Below, one piece after another: positions 1-7,500 of a stretch of DNA of 13,617 nucleotides. Location of the stretch: the NCBI GenBank assembly GCA_023387135.1, contig JAEWIK010000108.1, positions 1 to 13,617 on the forward strand, given 5' to 3'. Both the position numbers and the translations under genes were made by a program. The notes under the pieces are model-generated. The model had not been told where the DNA came from and did not search any database. It was given only the letters and a program-made list of their open reading frames with translations. The first letter of the stretch is position 1. Each line of letters opens with the position of its first letter. The stretch is from Actinomycetes bacterium (GTDB taxonomy: Bacteria; Actinomycetota; Actinomycetes; Propionibacteriales; Propionibacteriaceae).

Positions 1-3000
1 CTGGAGAAGCGGTCGAGCTCGGCCTTGGCCGCCTCGATCCGCGCCGCCATGTCGAGGCGCTGGGACGGCTCCTCGTTGCCGGGGGTGGCGACGAACTTCT
101 CGATCGCCGCGAGCCCCGCCTCGGCCCTCGCCGTCGCCGCCGCCTGCTTGGCGTCGAGACGCTCCTGGTACCAGTCGGCGGCCAGCACGCTCTCGCGGGT
201 GAACTGCACCCTGAACTCGGGCGAGGTGTAGTCCCAACCCTCGCTCGACGAGCCGTGGGCCATGATCTCCAGCAGCGCGCGCAACGGCGGCACCGCCAGC
301 GAGATGGTGCCGTCGTCGAAGTAGGCCTGGGCGACGCGCTTGTGGGTGGCGACAGTCACGTCCATCGACTCGGCGAAGATCGCCGGGTCCTGCAGTTCGG
401 GCTTGAGCATCTCCTCGGTGAACACCGCGTGCGGGTGCAGGAAGATCCTGCCGAAGTACTTGGTGGCGAACCTGCGGGTCATGCGGTACCCGAGCCGGGA
501 CGCGTGGACTGTCCTGCCCTCGTACTCGAAGTCCTCGAGCTTCTCCAGGCAGCCCTCGGCCACCAGGGAGGACGCCGCGCGTTCGACGGGCGTCATGCGG
601 CTGAACAACTCGGGCACGAGCATCGAGATGTCGTGGTCGACCCTCACCCGCGGGCCGACGTAGCCGGCGCAGGAGATCCAGCCGTCGTAGCCGGTCAGGG
701 CGTACGACAGGAAGGCGGCGTTGAGGTCGATGATCGCCGGCATGGCGTTGAACGGCCCCTTGGTGAGAGCGCCTTCGGAACCAGCCCCGGTGGTCGAGGG
801 CGACTTGCCCGTCATCGACGAGATGAACTCGGCGAACAGTTCGGGCAGTTCGAGGTAGTGCAGCGGGTTGAAGGTACACAGCGGCGGCACTCCCGCCTCC
901 GGCGGGTTGTTGCGACGCCCCGCGGCCACGACGTCCACCGGCAGCGCGAGCGGCTTCGCGGCCGGCAGCCGCCGCCACAGGTGGGACGCGAGGTCGGCGA
1001 CCGCGGTCTCCCTGGCGTTGGCGCGGTCGGGACGGACCTGCAGGTAGCGCGGGTTCTTCGACGGCTTGCCGTCGACCAGGCGCGGATTGGCCGAGCTCAC
1101 GACGTAGGAAGGGCCGTCCGTCGAGTCGGCGAACCTCGACAGCAACTGCGCCATGGGCTCGGTGAACAGGCTGAAGCCGACCGCCTCGTCCCGCATGGCC
1201 GCGGCGTCGGCCCTGGTGAGCGGCTGGAAGTTCGACAGGAACGTCCCGGGGCTGGCGATGTCGCGTTCGGTCTGCTTGTCGTACCCCCGGTGGATGGCGT
1301 CGTCGGGACGCTGGAAGAGCAGGTTCTCGCAGTTGGCGACGAGCTTGTACGAGGTGGTGTCGGGCAGCCCGATGGCCCGTCCGCGCACGACGGTCGAGGC
1401 CGTGATGTCGTCCTCTGTCTGCACCTTGATGGCGGGGTTGAAGTCGTGGCGCAGGCCGAACAGCCGCCACGACCCGTCCTCCTCGAAGCCGACGCGCAGC
1501 ATGTTGACGGTGATCTTCTCGCCGTCCAGCCGCAGGGCGTTGCCGAGGCGTCCGTTGATCCGCCCGACGGTGAAGTGCGAGCGCCAGTCGGCTCCCCACT
1601 CGGGCCTGTAGAAGCGCTTGACGACGAAGACGAGTTCCTTGATGTGCTGCGGGATGGACTCCAGCCAGGTGTTGTACTCGTCGTTGTAGAGCGCCGACGG
1701 GGTGAGCAGCTTGATGACCGAGCCGATCGAACGCTGGTCGGAGAGCACCGGACGGTGGTCGACCCCGCGCGCGGCGGGTTCGGCGAACCGGTTGGTGAAG
1801 TCGCTGTCGAGGATCTCCTGCACCTCGTCGAGGTCGGCCTCGATGTCGGGGGCGTAGGCGTTGCCGAAGATGAAGGCGTCGGTGATCGCCTTGCTGATCT
1901 CCGACTTGCCGCCGCCCGAGACGGTGGACGGCTTGTGGCAGCTCGTCGCGTACGGGACAGTCCCGATGAGGCTCCACTGGGTGCGGTCGGCCGCGAGCTG
2001 GGTCATGTGGACGCGATAGCCGTTGGGGCTGAGGTAGGCCTTGCCCGCGCGCAACGGGATGGACGACCTGCCGCCGTGGCCGTCGTCCCACGAGACAGTC
2101 AGGCTGCGCAGGGAGTAGTAGGGGTTGGCAGGGACCAGGACGATGTGCGGCTGCTGCAGGTCGAGCGCGTGCCCCTCGGGTTGTGGCGCGAACCTCTCGG
2201 GGTCGCGCGCGAGCACCTCGGCGAGGGTGAAGGAGTCGCCGCAGGAGTCCTCGTGGTACTCCTGCCCGAGGTTGTAGCTGGCGTAGACGAGGGCGCCACC
2301 GGCGTGTTCCTCCTCCGCGTTGCCGAAGAGGTTGGCCGAGTACGAGATCTGCGTCTTCACCTCCTTCTTGCAGTAGCCGAAGTAGTTGTCGGCGATCACC
2401 GTGACGATGACGCCCTGGGCGTCCCTGGCGCAGATCTTGAACGCGTGGCCGCCGTTGTAGAGCTCGTCCTCGCTCTCCCAGGCGACGCCGTCGCGCTTCT
2501 GCCGCTCGGTGGCCTGGCTCACGTGGGGCAGGCCGAGCGCCTTCTTGGTGACCTTCGTCAGGTGGGGCGCCAGCACGACGAGGCCGGTGTGGCCCGTCCA
2601 GGTCTCGGGCGCCAGCGAGGAGTCGTTCTCCGGCAGGTACGGGTCGCCGCCGTTGCCGAAGATGCCCTCCACGAAGTCAAGGTTCGCCACCAGGCCGCCG
2701 GGGACGATGAAGCGGACCTCCATGCGCTTGTCCCTGATGTAGCCGGGGATGCCGGGCGAGACCAGCGGACGGAGCAGCAGCGAGACGAAGCACGCCGCAG
2801 GCTCGCTCTGGTTGGCGGTGTAGGGAAGCACCTTGTCGACGTCGGGCGGCAGGAACGCAAGCTCCAGCAGCCTGGCGAAGACGTCCTTGGGGACGGCGAT
2901 CTTGTCGTCCGGGATGGGCAGGCCGCCCTCGGCGATGTGGAAGACGCCCGCCGTCGTCCGCCTGTCGTTCGCCGGATTGTGGAGCACGCCGTTGGCGAGC

Positions 3001-3326
3001 CTGTAGCTGCTCAGCAACGGCGAGGAGTAGGTGTCGCCCCCAACGGGCAGCGACAGTTCACGGGCCAGCCCGGGCTCGTCGAGGACGAAGGTGCGCCGGG
3101 GCAACCTGGGAGCGAGGCCGGTGTCGACGAGGTAGCCGTCCAGCCAGTTCTGGATGCGCTGGTCGGCGGCGCACAGCCGATCCGCCAGCCGGCGGCTCAG
3201 TTCACGCTGCCTGGCCAGGATGGGAGCCACCAGCCGGGCGGCTTCGGTCTCCTGGTAGCCGTCCAGCAGGGGCAGGCCCACCTGGGCCAGCCTGAGGTTG
3301 ATTTCGGCGCTCTGCACACCAGTCAT
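1..3326 (-). CDS. Probable PPi-type phosphoenolpyruvate carboxykinase, C-terminus cut off by the window edge
   Basis: The frame is open for 1108 codons from ATG at 3326 to base 3 with no stop, so the gene continues past the window. The N-terminus reads MTGVQSAEINLRLAQVG. It has no signal peptide or membrane helix, so it should be cytoplasmic. Two glycine-rich, P-loop-like stretches are visible: SGGGKSEISK around residues 470-479 (Lys474), preceded by CHKPSTV, and MTGKSPSTTGAG around 838-849 (Lys841), preceded by CTFNPLHYLELPELF from Cys817. The size and the CHKPSTVSGGGKSEIS block match my memory of the pyrophosphate-dependent PEP carboxykinases of Propionibacterium and Entamoeba (about 1100-1150 residues), which interconvert oxaloacetate plus PPi with PEP, CO2 and phosphate. 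This is recall, not a search. The same proteins are often annotated only as hypothetical. The ATG is preceded by a weak purine stretch (GAGA, 9-12 nt upstream). The gene is divergent from the peptide importer. That it is a real large gene is near certain; the function is moderately sure. Confidence 0.62.
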   Translation of the reverse strand, partial: MTGVQSAEINLRLAQVGLPLLDGYQETEAARLVAPILARQRELSRRLADRLCAADQRIQNWLDGYLVDTGLAPRLPRRTFVLDEPGLARELSLPVGGDTYSSPLLSSYRLANGVLHNPANDRRTTAGVFHIAEGGLPIPDDKIAVPKDVFARLLELAFLPPDVDKVLPYTANQSEPAACFVSLLLRPLVSPGIPGYIRDKRMEVRFIVPGGLVANLDFVEGIFGNGGDPYLPENDSSLAPETWTGHTGLVVLAPHLTKVTKKALGLPHVSQATERQKRDGVAWESEDELYNGGHAFKICARDAQGVIVTVIADNYFGYCKKEVKTQISYSANLFGNAEEEHAGGALVYASYNLGQEYHEDSCGDSFTLAEVLARDPERFAPQPEGHALDLQQPHIVLVPANPYYSLRSLTVSWDDGHGGRSSIPLRAGKAYLSPNGYRVHMTQLAADRTQWSLIGTVPYATSCHKPSTVSGGGKSEISKAITDAFIFGNAYAPDIEADLDEVQEILDSDFTNRFAEPAARGVDHRPVLSDQRSIGSVIKLLTPSALYNDEYNTWLESIPQHIKELVFVVKRFYRPEWGADWRSHFTVGRINGRLGNALRLDGEKITVNMLRVGFEEDGSWRLFGLRHDFNPAIKVQTEDDITASTVVRGRAIGLPDTTSYKLVANCENLLFQRPDDAIHRGYDKQTERDIASPGTFLSNFQPLTRADAAAMRDEAVGFSLFTEPMAQLLSRFADSTDGPSYVVSSANPRLVDGKPSKNPRYLQVRPDRANARETAVADLASHLWRRLPAAKPLALPVDVVAAGRRNNPPEAGVPPLCTFNPLHYLELPELFAEFISSMTGKSPSTTGAGSEGALTKGPFNAMPAIIDLNAAFLSYALTGYDGWISCAGYVGPRVRVDHDISMLVPELFSRMTPVERAASSLVAEGCLEKLEDFEYEGRTVHASRLGYRMTRRFATKYFGRIFLHPHAVFTEEMLKPELQDPAIFAESMDVTVATHKRVAQAYFDDGTISLAVPPLRALLEIMAHGSSSEGWDYTSPEFRVQFTRESVLAADWYQERLDAKQAAATARAEAGLAAIEKFVATPGNEEPSQRLDMAARIEAAKAELDRFS

Positions 3327-3361
3327 GCTGCCATTCTCGGTAGCGCGCGGACGCCACCACA

Positions 3362-3390
3362 GCACGTCTCGCCCACAAGGACAGACGTGC
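3362..3390. repeat. Inverted repeat upstream of the carboxykinase start
   Basis: A perfect 8-bp inverted repeat, GCACGTCT at 3362-3369 and AGACGTGC at 3383-3390, is separated by 13 bases and ends 36 bases before the carboxykinase ATG. It could be an operator, or a stem-loop in the 5' leader of the minus-strand transcript. No regulator can be named from the sequence. Confidence 0.4.
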
Positions 3391-3582
3391 AGCACCCGTC
3401 CGGGCTCGGAAGCAGATTCCGACCGCCGCCCTGCCGTCCGCCGCGCTGTGGCGCCTCGGCGTGACGTCCGAGGGACCGACCGTGACGGTCAAGAACGCCC
3501 CTCACGCACCGCTGGTGACTGTCCCACCATGCAGGATGCTGAACGTCACGATTCGATATCGATTTCCTCCAACGATGAGAAC

Positions 3583-3612
3583 GTTACCCATACGTAACAG
3601 TGCGCCTATGAA
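3583..3612 (+). promoter_or_regulatory. Candidate promoter and overlapping operator for the importer operon
   Basis: A -35-like TTACCC at 3584-3589 and a -10-like TATGAA at 3607-3612 are 17 bases apart, the standard sigma70 spacing. This would start the message near 3619. The inverted repeat GTTAC-N6-GTAAC (3583-3598) covers the -35 element and half the spacer, a position where a bound repressor would block polymerase. Both hexamers deviate from consensus, so this is a candidate only. Confidence 0.4.
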
Positions 3613-3627
3613 ATACCCTTCAACGAA

Positions 3628-3659
3628 TTGGGGTCTCGCGTCCACCAAGAGACTCCCAA
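3628..3659 (+). promoter_or_regulatory. 5'-UTR stem-loop abutting the ribosome binding site
   Basis: TTGGGGTCTC (3628-3637) pairs with GAGACTCCCAA (3649-3659), giving ten base pairs with one bulged T at 3654 and an 11-base loop. The stem ends one base before the purine-rich AGAGAGGA (3661-3668). From the candidate promoter the transcript would begin only about ten bases before the stem. It may protect the 5' end or tune ribosome access; no known riboswitch family was recognised. Confidence 0.5.
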
Positions 3660-3660
3660 C

Positions 3661-3668
3661 AGAGAGGA
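3661..3668 (+). promoter_or_regulatory. Shine-Dalgarno site of the peptide-binding protein gene
   Basis: AGAGAGGA lies six bases before the ATG at 3675, a strong match to the anti-Shine-Dalgarno sequence at good spacing. It fixes the start that gives a proper lipoprotein signal peptide. Confidence 0.8.
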
Positions 3669-3674
3669 CTATCC

Positions 3675-5297
3675 ATGAAGGTCACCAAGGCAGCACGGTT
3701 CGCAGCCGTGGCCGTGGCGGCAGGGCTGGCGCTCACGGCTTGCGGTCGTGTCGAGACGCCGTCGCCCTCTGCACCAGCGAGCGGTGAACCGTCGACTTCG
3801 GCGTCGTCGGCTCCCGCGGCTCCGATCGTCATCGGAACCACCGACAAGTTGCGCACCATCGACCCGGCAGGCGCCTACGACCACGGTTCGATGGAGGTCG
3901 AGATTCAGGTCTACCAGTTCCTGTACGGCTTCTCCGGCGACGCCAAGGCACCGGTGCCCGACGCCGCCGAGTCCTGCTCGTTCACCGAGCCGACCACGTT
4001 CGAGTGCAAGCTGAAGGACGGCCTGAAGTTCGCCAACGGCCACGACCTCACGTCCTCGGACGTGAAGTTCTCGTTCGACAGGATCGTGAAGATCAACGAT
4101 CCCAACGGCCCCGCGGCCCTGCTCGGCAACCTCGACTCGATCGCGACGCCCGACCCGCTCACCGTCCAGTTCAAGCTGAAGAGCGCGAACGACCAGACGT
4201 TCCTGCAGGTGCTCGCCACCAGCGCCGGCCCGATCGTGGACGAGGAAGTGCTCTCGCCCGACGCGCTGACGCCGGACGCCGACATCGTCGCCGCGAACGC
4301 CTTCTCGGGCCCGTACACGATCACCACGTTCAACGTGAACGACACCCTCGAGTTCGCTCCCTACAAGGACTACAAGGGTGCGCAGCCGGCACCTGCCAAC
4401 GCCGGCATCACGCTGAAGACCTTCACCGACGCGACCAACCTGAAGCTGTCCATCAGCAACGGTGACATCGACGTGGCCTACCGTTCCCTCACCCCGACCG
4501 ACATCGAAGCCCTGCAGGGCGACTCCAAGGTCAAGGTGTGGCAGGCGAAGGGCGGCGAGATCCGCTACATCGTGTTCAACATGAAGACGCAGCCCGGTGA
4601 CGGCGACGCCCAGAAGTTCGCCGTCCGCCAGGCCATCGCCTCGCTGGTCGACCGCGACGCGCTCGCCACGAACGTGTACAAGAACCAGTACACGCCGCTG
4701 TGCTCCTACGTGCCGGACGGCTACGTCGGCGCTACGAAGGCGGTCTGCGACGCGTACCCGCTCGACAAGGACAAGGCGGCCAAGTACCTCTCGGACGCCG
4801 GCGTGAAGACCCCTGTCGAGCTCAGCCTGCAGTACAACCCTGACCACTACGGTTCGAGCTCCGACCAGGAGTACAGCCTGGTCAAGCAGCAGCTCGACTC
4901 GTCCGGCCTGTTCAAGGTGAACCTGCAGTCCACCGAGTGGGTCACCTACTCCAAGGAGCGCGTGGCGGACGCCTACCCGGCCTACCAGCTCGGCTGGTTC
5001 CCGGACTTCCCCGATGCCGACAACTACCTGAACCCGTTCTTCAACGCGAACAACTTCCTCGCGAACCACTTCGACGCGAAGGACATTCAGGACGCCATCA
5101 CCAAGGAAGTCACCGAGACCGACCAGGCGGCGCGCCAGAGCGAGATCGAGGCCATCCAGAAGACGATGGCCGAGAAGTACCTCTCGACGCTCCCGCTGCT
5201 GCAGGGCTCGCAGTGGGCGATCTCGGGCACGAACGTCTCAGGCATCATCCTGGGCCCGTCCGAGAACCTCCACTTCGTGACCATCGCGAAGGCGTGA
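3675..5297 (+). CDS. Peptide/nickel-type ABC transporter substrate-binding lipoprotein (SBP_bac_5 family)
   Basis: This 540-residue protein is the extracellular solute receptor of the importer. The N-terminus MKVTKAARFA is basic, then hydrophobic, then the lipobox LTAC with the lipidated cysteine at residue 23. A flexible Ser/Ala/Pro linker (about 28-50) follows. The mature fold begins with IVIGTTDKLRTIDPAGAYDH, the usual opening of dipeptide/oligopeptide-binding proteins. The family block LKDGLKFANGHDLTSSDVKF sits around 113-132. Two close cysteine pairs, 101/111 and 343/358, could form disulfides outside the cell. Length is normal for cluster C binding proteins, which bind di- or oligopeptides, nickel complexes or some sugars; the ligand cannot be read from sequence. 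It is first in a four-gene operon and is separated from the permease by stem-loops, consistent with higher expression of the binding protein. Confidence 0.93.
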   Translation: MKVTKAARFAAVAVAAGLALTACGRVETPSPSAPASGEPSTSASSAPAAPIVIGTTDKLRTIDPAGAYDHGSMEVEIQVYQFLYGFSGDAKAPVPDAAESCSFTEPTTFECKLKDGLKFANGHDLTSSDVKFSFDRIVKINDPNGPAALLGNLDSIATPDPLTVQFKLKSANDQTFLQVLATSAGPIVDEEVLSPDALTPDADIVAANAFSGPYTITTFNVNDTLEFAPYKDYKGAQPAPANAGITLKTFTDATNLKLSISNGDIDVAYRSLTPTDIEALQGDSKVKVWQAKGGEIRYIVFNMKTQPGDGDAQKFAVRQAIASLVDRDALATNVYKNQYTPLCSYVPDGYVGATKAVCDAYPLDKDKAAKYLSDAGVKTPVELSLQYNPDHYGSSSDQEYSLVKQQLDSSGLFKVNLQSTEWVTYSKERVADAYPAYQLGWFPDFPDADNYLNPFFNANNFLANHFDAKDIQDAITKEVTETDQAARQSEIEAIQKTMAEKYLSTLPLLQGSQWAISGTNVSGIILGPSENLHFVTIAKA

Positions 5298-5314
5298 CTC
5301 TCTGACCAGCGTGT

Positions 5315-5345
5315 CCGCCCTCCGGTCCTGTGGGCCGGGGGGCGG
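5315..5345 (+). terminator. First intercistronic stem-loop after the binding-protein gene
   Basis: Bases 5315-5328 and 5333-5345 form a stem of 13 pairs including one G-U, with a single bulged T at 5326 and the loop TGTG. It starts 18 bases after the stop codon. No T-run follows, so it is more likely an mRNA-stabilising or partial-termination structure than a full intrinsic terminator. Confidence 0.65.
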
Positions 5346-5359
5346 CCGTGCGGTCCTTC

Positions 5360-5392
5360 GGCGCCCGCCGACGTCATCGACGGCGCGGCGCC
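5360..5392 (+). terminator. Second intercistronic stem-loop, in tandem with the first
   Basis: Bases 5360-5373 pair with 5378-5392 in a GC-rich stem of about 13 pairs, with a bulged C at 5386, an A-A mismatch (5371/5380) and the loop TCAT. It lies 14 bases after the first hairpin and about 50 bases before the permease start. No U tract follows. Confidence 0.55.
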
Positions 5393-5444
5393 CCACCTCC
5401 GCGGCCCCGGCAGCCACGGAACCCTCGCATCCGAAAGCCCTTTC

Positions 5445-6488
5445 ATGGCAGCAACCCAAAGCCCGACCAAGGCACTCCTGAAGTACCTCGCCATCAGGTT
5501 GGCGCTGATCATCCCCACGGTGTGGATCCTCGTCACCGTCGTCTTCTTCCTCCTGCGGGTCACAGGCGACCCGATCACGGCGGCTCTCGGCGGGCGGCTC
5601 CCGCCCGACCAGATCGAAGCCCGCAAGCAGGCGGCCGGCTACAACGATCCCCTCTGGGTGCAGTACTTCCGCTTCCTCGGAGACCTGCTCCGCGGCGACT
5701 TCGGCAGGACGGGCGACAACAGGACCGTCGCCTCCATCCTCATCGAGTACGGACCGGCGACCCTCGAACTCGCCTTCTGGGCGCTCATCGTCGCCTTCGC
5801 CATCGGCATCCCGCTCGGACGCCTGGCCGCGCGGTACTACAACAAGCTCGGGGACGTCGCGATCCGCTCGTTCGCCGTCCTCTTCTACGCGGCGCCGGTC
5901 TTCTTCGTCGCGCTGCTGCTCAAGCTCGTCTTCTCCGTGTGGCTGGGGTGGCTGCCCATCGCCGGCAGAGCTTCCACCCGCGTCCAACCGATCCTCGAGA
6001 ACGGGGTGCAGACGAACACCCACATCTACATCCTGAACGCGATCCAGTACGGCGACCCGGCGGTGATCTGGGACGTCGTGCAGCACGCGATCCTGCCCGG
6101 TCTCGCCCTCGGCCTGCTCACCGCGGGCGTGTTCATCAGGCTGGTGAGGATCAACCTGCTGCAGACCCTGCGGGCCGACTTCGTCACGGCCGCGAGGGCA
6201 CGCGGCGTGCCCGAGAGCGCCGTCGTCCGCAAGCACGCCTTCCGCAACGCGCTCATCCCGGTCGTCACGGTGATGGGCATGCAGATCGCCATGTTGCTGG
6301 CGGGAGCGATCCTCACCGAGACCTCGTTCGAGTGGCAGGGGCTCGGCTACTGGCTGAGCCAGTTCCTGATAGCCCGCGACTTCGTCGCCGTGCAGGGGAT
6401 AGTGACGGCGATCGCCGTCATCGTGGCCGTCGCCAGCTTCCTCATCGACCTGATCAACGCGCTCGTCGACCCGAGGGTGAGGTACTGA
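5445..6488 (+). CDS. ABC transporter permease, DppB/OppB type
   Basis: This 347-residue inner-membrane subunit pairs with the next gene product to form the translocation channel. The N-terminal helix (about 18-39, LRVTGDP just after) and the following periplasmic stretch ending LRGDFGRTG are typical of DppB-like permeases. Further hydrophobic segments lie near 105-125, 142-165, 215-235, 268-292 and 315-340. The EAA-type cytoplasmic loop that docks on the ATPase is at about 245-274 and includes TAARARGVPESAVVRKHAFR. The protein ends with VDPRVRY, a common family C-terminus. The ATG at 5445 has only a weak upstream purine run (CGAAAG at 5432-5437), which would lower translation relative to the binding protein. 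The next gene starts one base after the stop. Confidence 0.92.
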   Translation: MAATQSPTKALLKYLAIRLALIIPTVWILVTVVFFLLRVTGDPITAALGGRLPPDQIEARKQAAGYNDPLWVQYFRFLGDLLRGDFGRTGDNRTVASILIEYGPATLELAFWALIVAFAIGIPLGRLAARYYNKLGDVAIRSFAVLFYAAPVFFVALLLKLVFSVWLGWLPIAGRASTRVQPILENGVQTNTHIYILNAIQYGDPAVIWDVVQHAILPGLALGLLTAGVFIRLVRINLLQTLRADFVTAARARGVPESAVVRKHAFRNALIPVVTVMGMQIAMLLAGAILTETSFEWQGLGYWLSQFLIARDFVAVQGIVTAIAVIVAVASFLIDLINALVDPRVRY

Positions 6489-6489
6489 C

Positions 6490-7500
6490 ATGGCACTCCC
6501 CACACTCGAAGTGCCGGTGGGCGTCGTCGAGCCCCCTCGCAAGGGCTGGCGGATCCCCGGACTGGCGCTGCTGCGCTCGACCCACGGGCTGCAGCGGGTC
6601 ATGCTGCTCATCGGCGTCGTGATCGTCGCGCTCTTCGTGCTGACGGCCCTGTTCGCGCCCCTGATAGCGCCCTACGGCTTCGCCGAGATCTTCACCCCGC
6701 AGGCGCCGATGTCGTCCGAGCACTGGCTGGGCACGACTGTCGGCGGTTTCGACGTGTTGTCCCGCATCATCTACGGCGCCCGGACGGCGCTGGAGGTCAT
6801 CGTCCTCGCCGTCGCGCTCTCCATCCTGATCGGCGTCCCGCTCGGCCTGCTGTCCGGCTACCTCGGCTCCTGGCTCGACCGCGTGCTGGTGCTGGTGACC
6901 GACGCGCTGTACGCGTTCCCGTCCCTGCTGCTGGCGATCGTGGTGTCGATCACGCTGTCGGCAGGCGCCTCGGGAGCTTTCAACGGCATCCTGGCCGCGG
7001 CGATCTCGATCACCGTCGTCTTCGTGCCGCAGTACTTCAGGGTGACGCGCAACGCCACCATGGCCGCGAAGGTCGAACCCTACGTGGACGCCGCCCGCGT
7101 CGCGGGCGCCAACCCCGGCCGCATCATGTTCGCCCACATCCTGCCGAACGTGTCGCAGTCGATCCCCGTCCTGATGACGCTGAACGCGTCCGAGGCGATC
7201 CTCACGCTGGCTGGCCTGGGCTTCCTCGGCTTCGGCATCGAACCCAACTCGGCGGCCGAGTGGGGCTACGACCTCAACAAGGCGAGGGCGGACGTCGCCA
7301 ACGGCATCTGGTGGACAGGCATCTTCCCGGGCCTGGCGATCGTGTTGATCGTCGTCGGCGTGACGCTGATCGGCGAATCGCTCAACGACGTCCTCAACCC
7401 GTTGTTGCGGACGCGCGGCGGTGCCACCACCGCCGATGAGGAGGAAGTCGCAGCGGTCGCCGAAGAGGAGATCGCCGAACTCGAAGGGGACGCGCGATGA
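6490..7500 (+). CDS. ABC transporter permease, DppC/OppC type
   Basis: This 336-residue second channel subunit has a cytoplasmic N-terminus (about 1-35), a first helix (38-60), and the family block HWLGTTVGGFDVLSRIIYGA at 78-97. Further membrane segments lie near 100-125, 132-155, 165-180, 225-248 and 276-296. The EAA-type loop contacting the ATPase is at about 199-221 (DAARVAGANPGRIMFAHILP). The C-terminus carries an acidic tail from about 314 (ADEEEV, AEEEIAELEGD) that is longer than usual for this family and of unknown role. The start lies one base after the stop of the upstream permease, and the gene's stop overlaps the next start as ATGA, so translation is probably coupled. Confidence 0.92.
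   Translation: MALPTLEVPVGVVEPPRKGWRIPGLALLRSTHGLQRVMLLIGVVIVALFVLTALFAPLIAPYGFAEIFTPQAPMSSEHWLGTTVGGFDVLSRIIYGARTALEVIVLAVALSILIGVPLGLLSGYLGSWLDRVLVLVTDALYAFPSLLLAIVVSITLSAGASGAFNGILAAAISITVVFVPQYFRVTRNATMAAKVEPYVDAARVAGANPGRIMFAHILPNVSQSIPVLMTLNASEAILTLAGLGFLGFGIEPNSAAEWGYDLNKARADVANGIWWTGIFPGLAIVLIVVGVTLIGESLNDVLNPLLRTRGGATTADEEEVAAVAEEEIAELEGDAR

Larger units (their letters stand above)
3327..3674. promoter_or_regulatory. Divergent intergenic region between the carboxykinase and the peptide importer
   Basis: No convincing gene lies in these 348 bases. The right half (about 3540-3625) is clearly richer in A and T than its surroundings, as expected for a promoter. The stretch contains several inverted repeats, listed separately where strongest, including TCGGAA-N5-TTCCGA at 3406-3422, GACCGT-N-ACGGTC at 3478-3490 and the 10-bp palindrome TCGATATCGA at 3553-3562. 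Each short repeat could occur by chance in GC-rich DNA. Their clustering in a divergent promoter region makes regulator binding plausible but unproven. Confidence 0.6.

Noticed and set aside
255..3464. A 1069-residue open frame on the plus strand opposite the carboxykinase.
   Set aside because: Its translation is low-complexity, rich in Arg, Gly, Val, Asp and Glu, as expected for the antisense of a high-GC gene. The minus-strand frame gives a well-ordered protein with recognisable motifs and no stop in 1108 codons.
3669..5069. A 466-residue minus-strand open frame opposite the peptide-binding protein gene.
   Set aside because: It is the antisense of a clear SBP_bac_5 lipoprotein gene; its product is Val/Arg/Gly-rich with no family resemblance.
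5238..6611. A 457-residue minus-strand frame across the hairpin region and first permease.
   Set aside because: Its Asp/Glu/Arg-rich composition is typical of antisense GC-rich frames, and it would cover a clear DppB-type permease.
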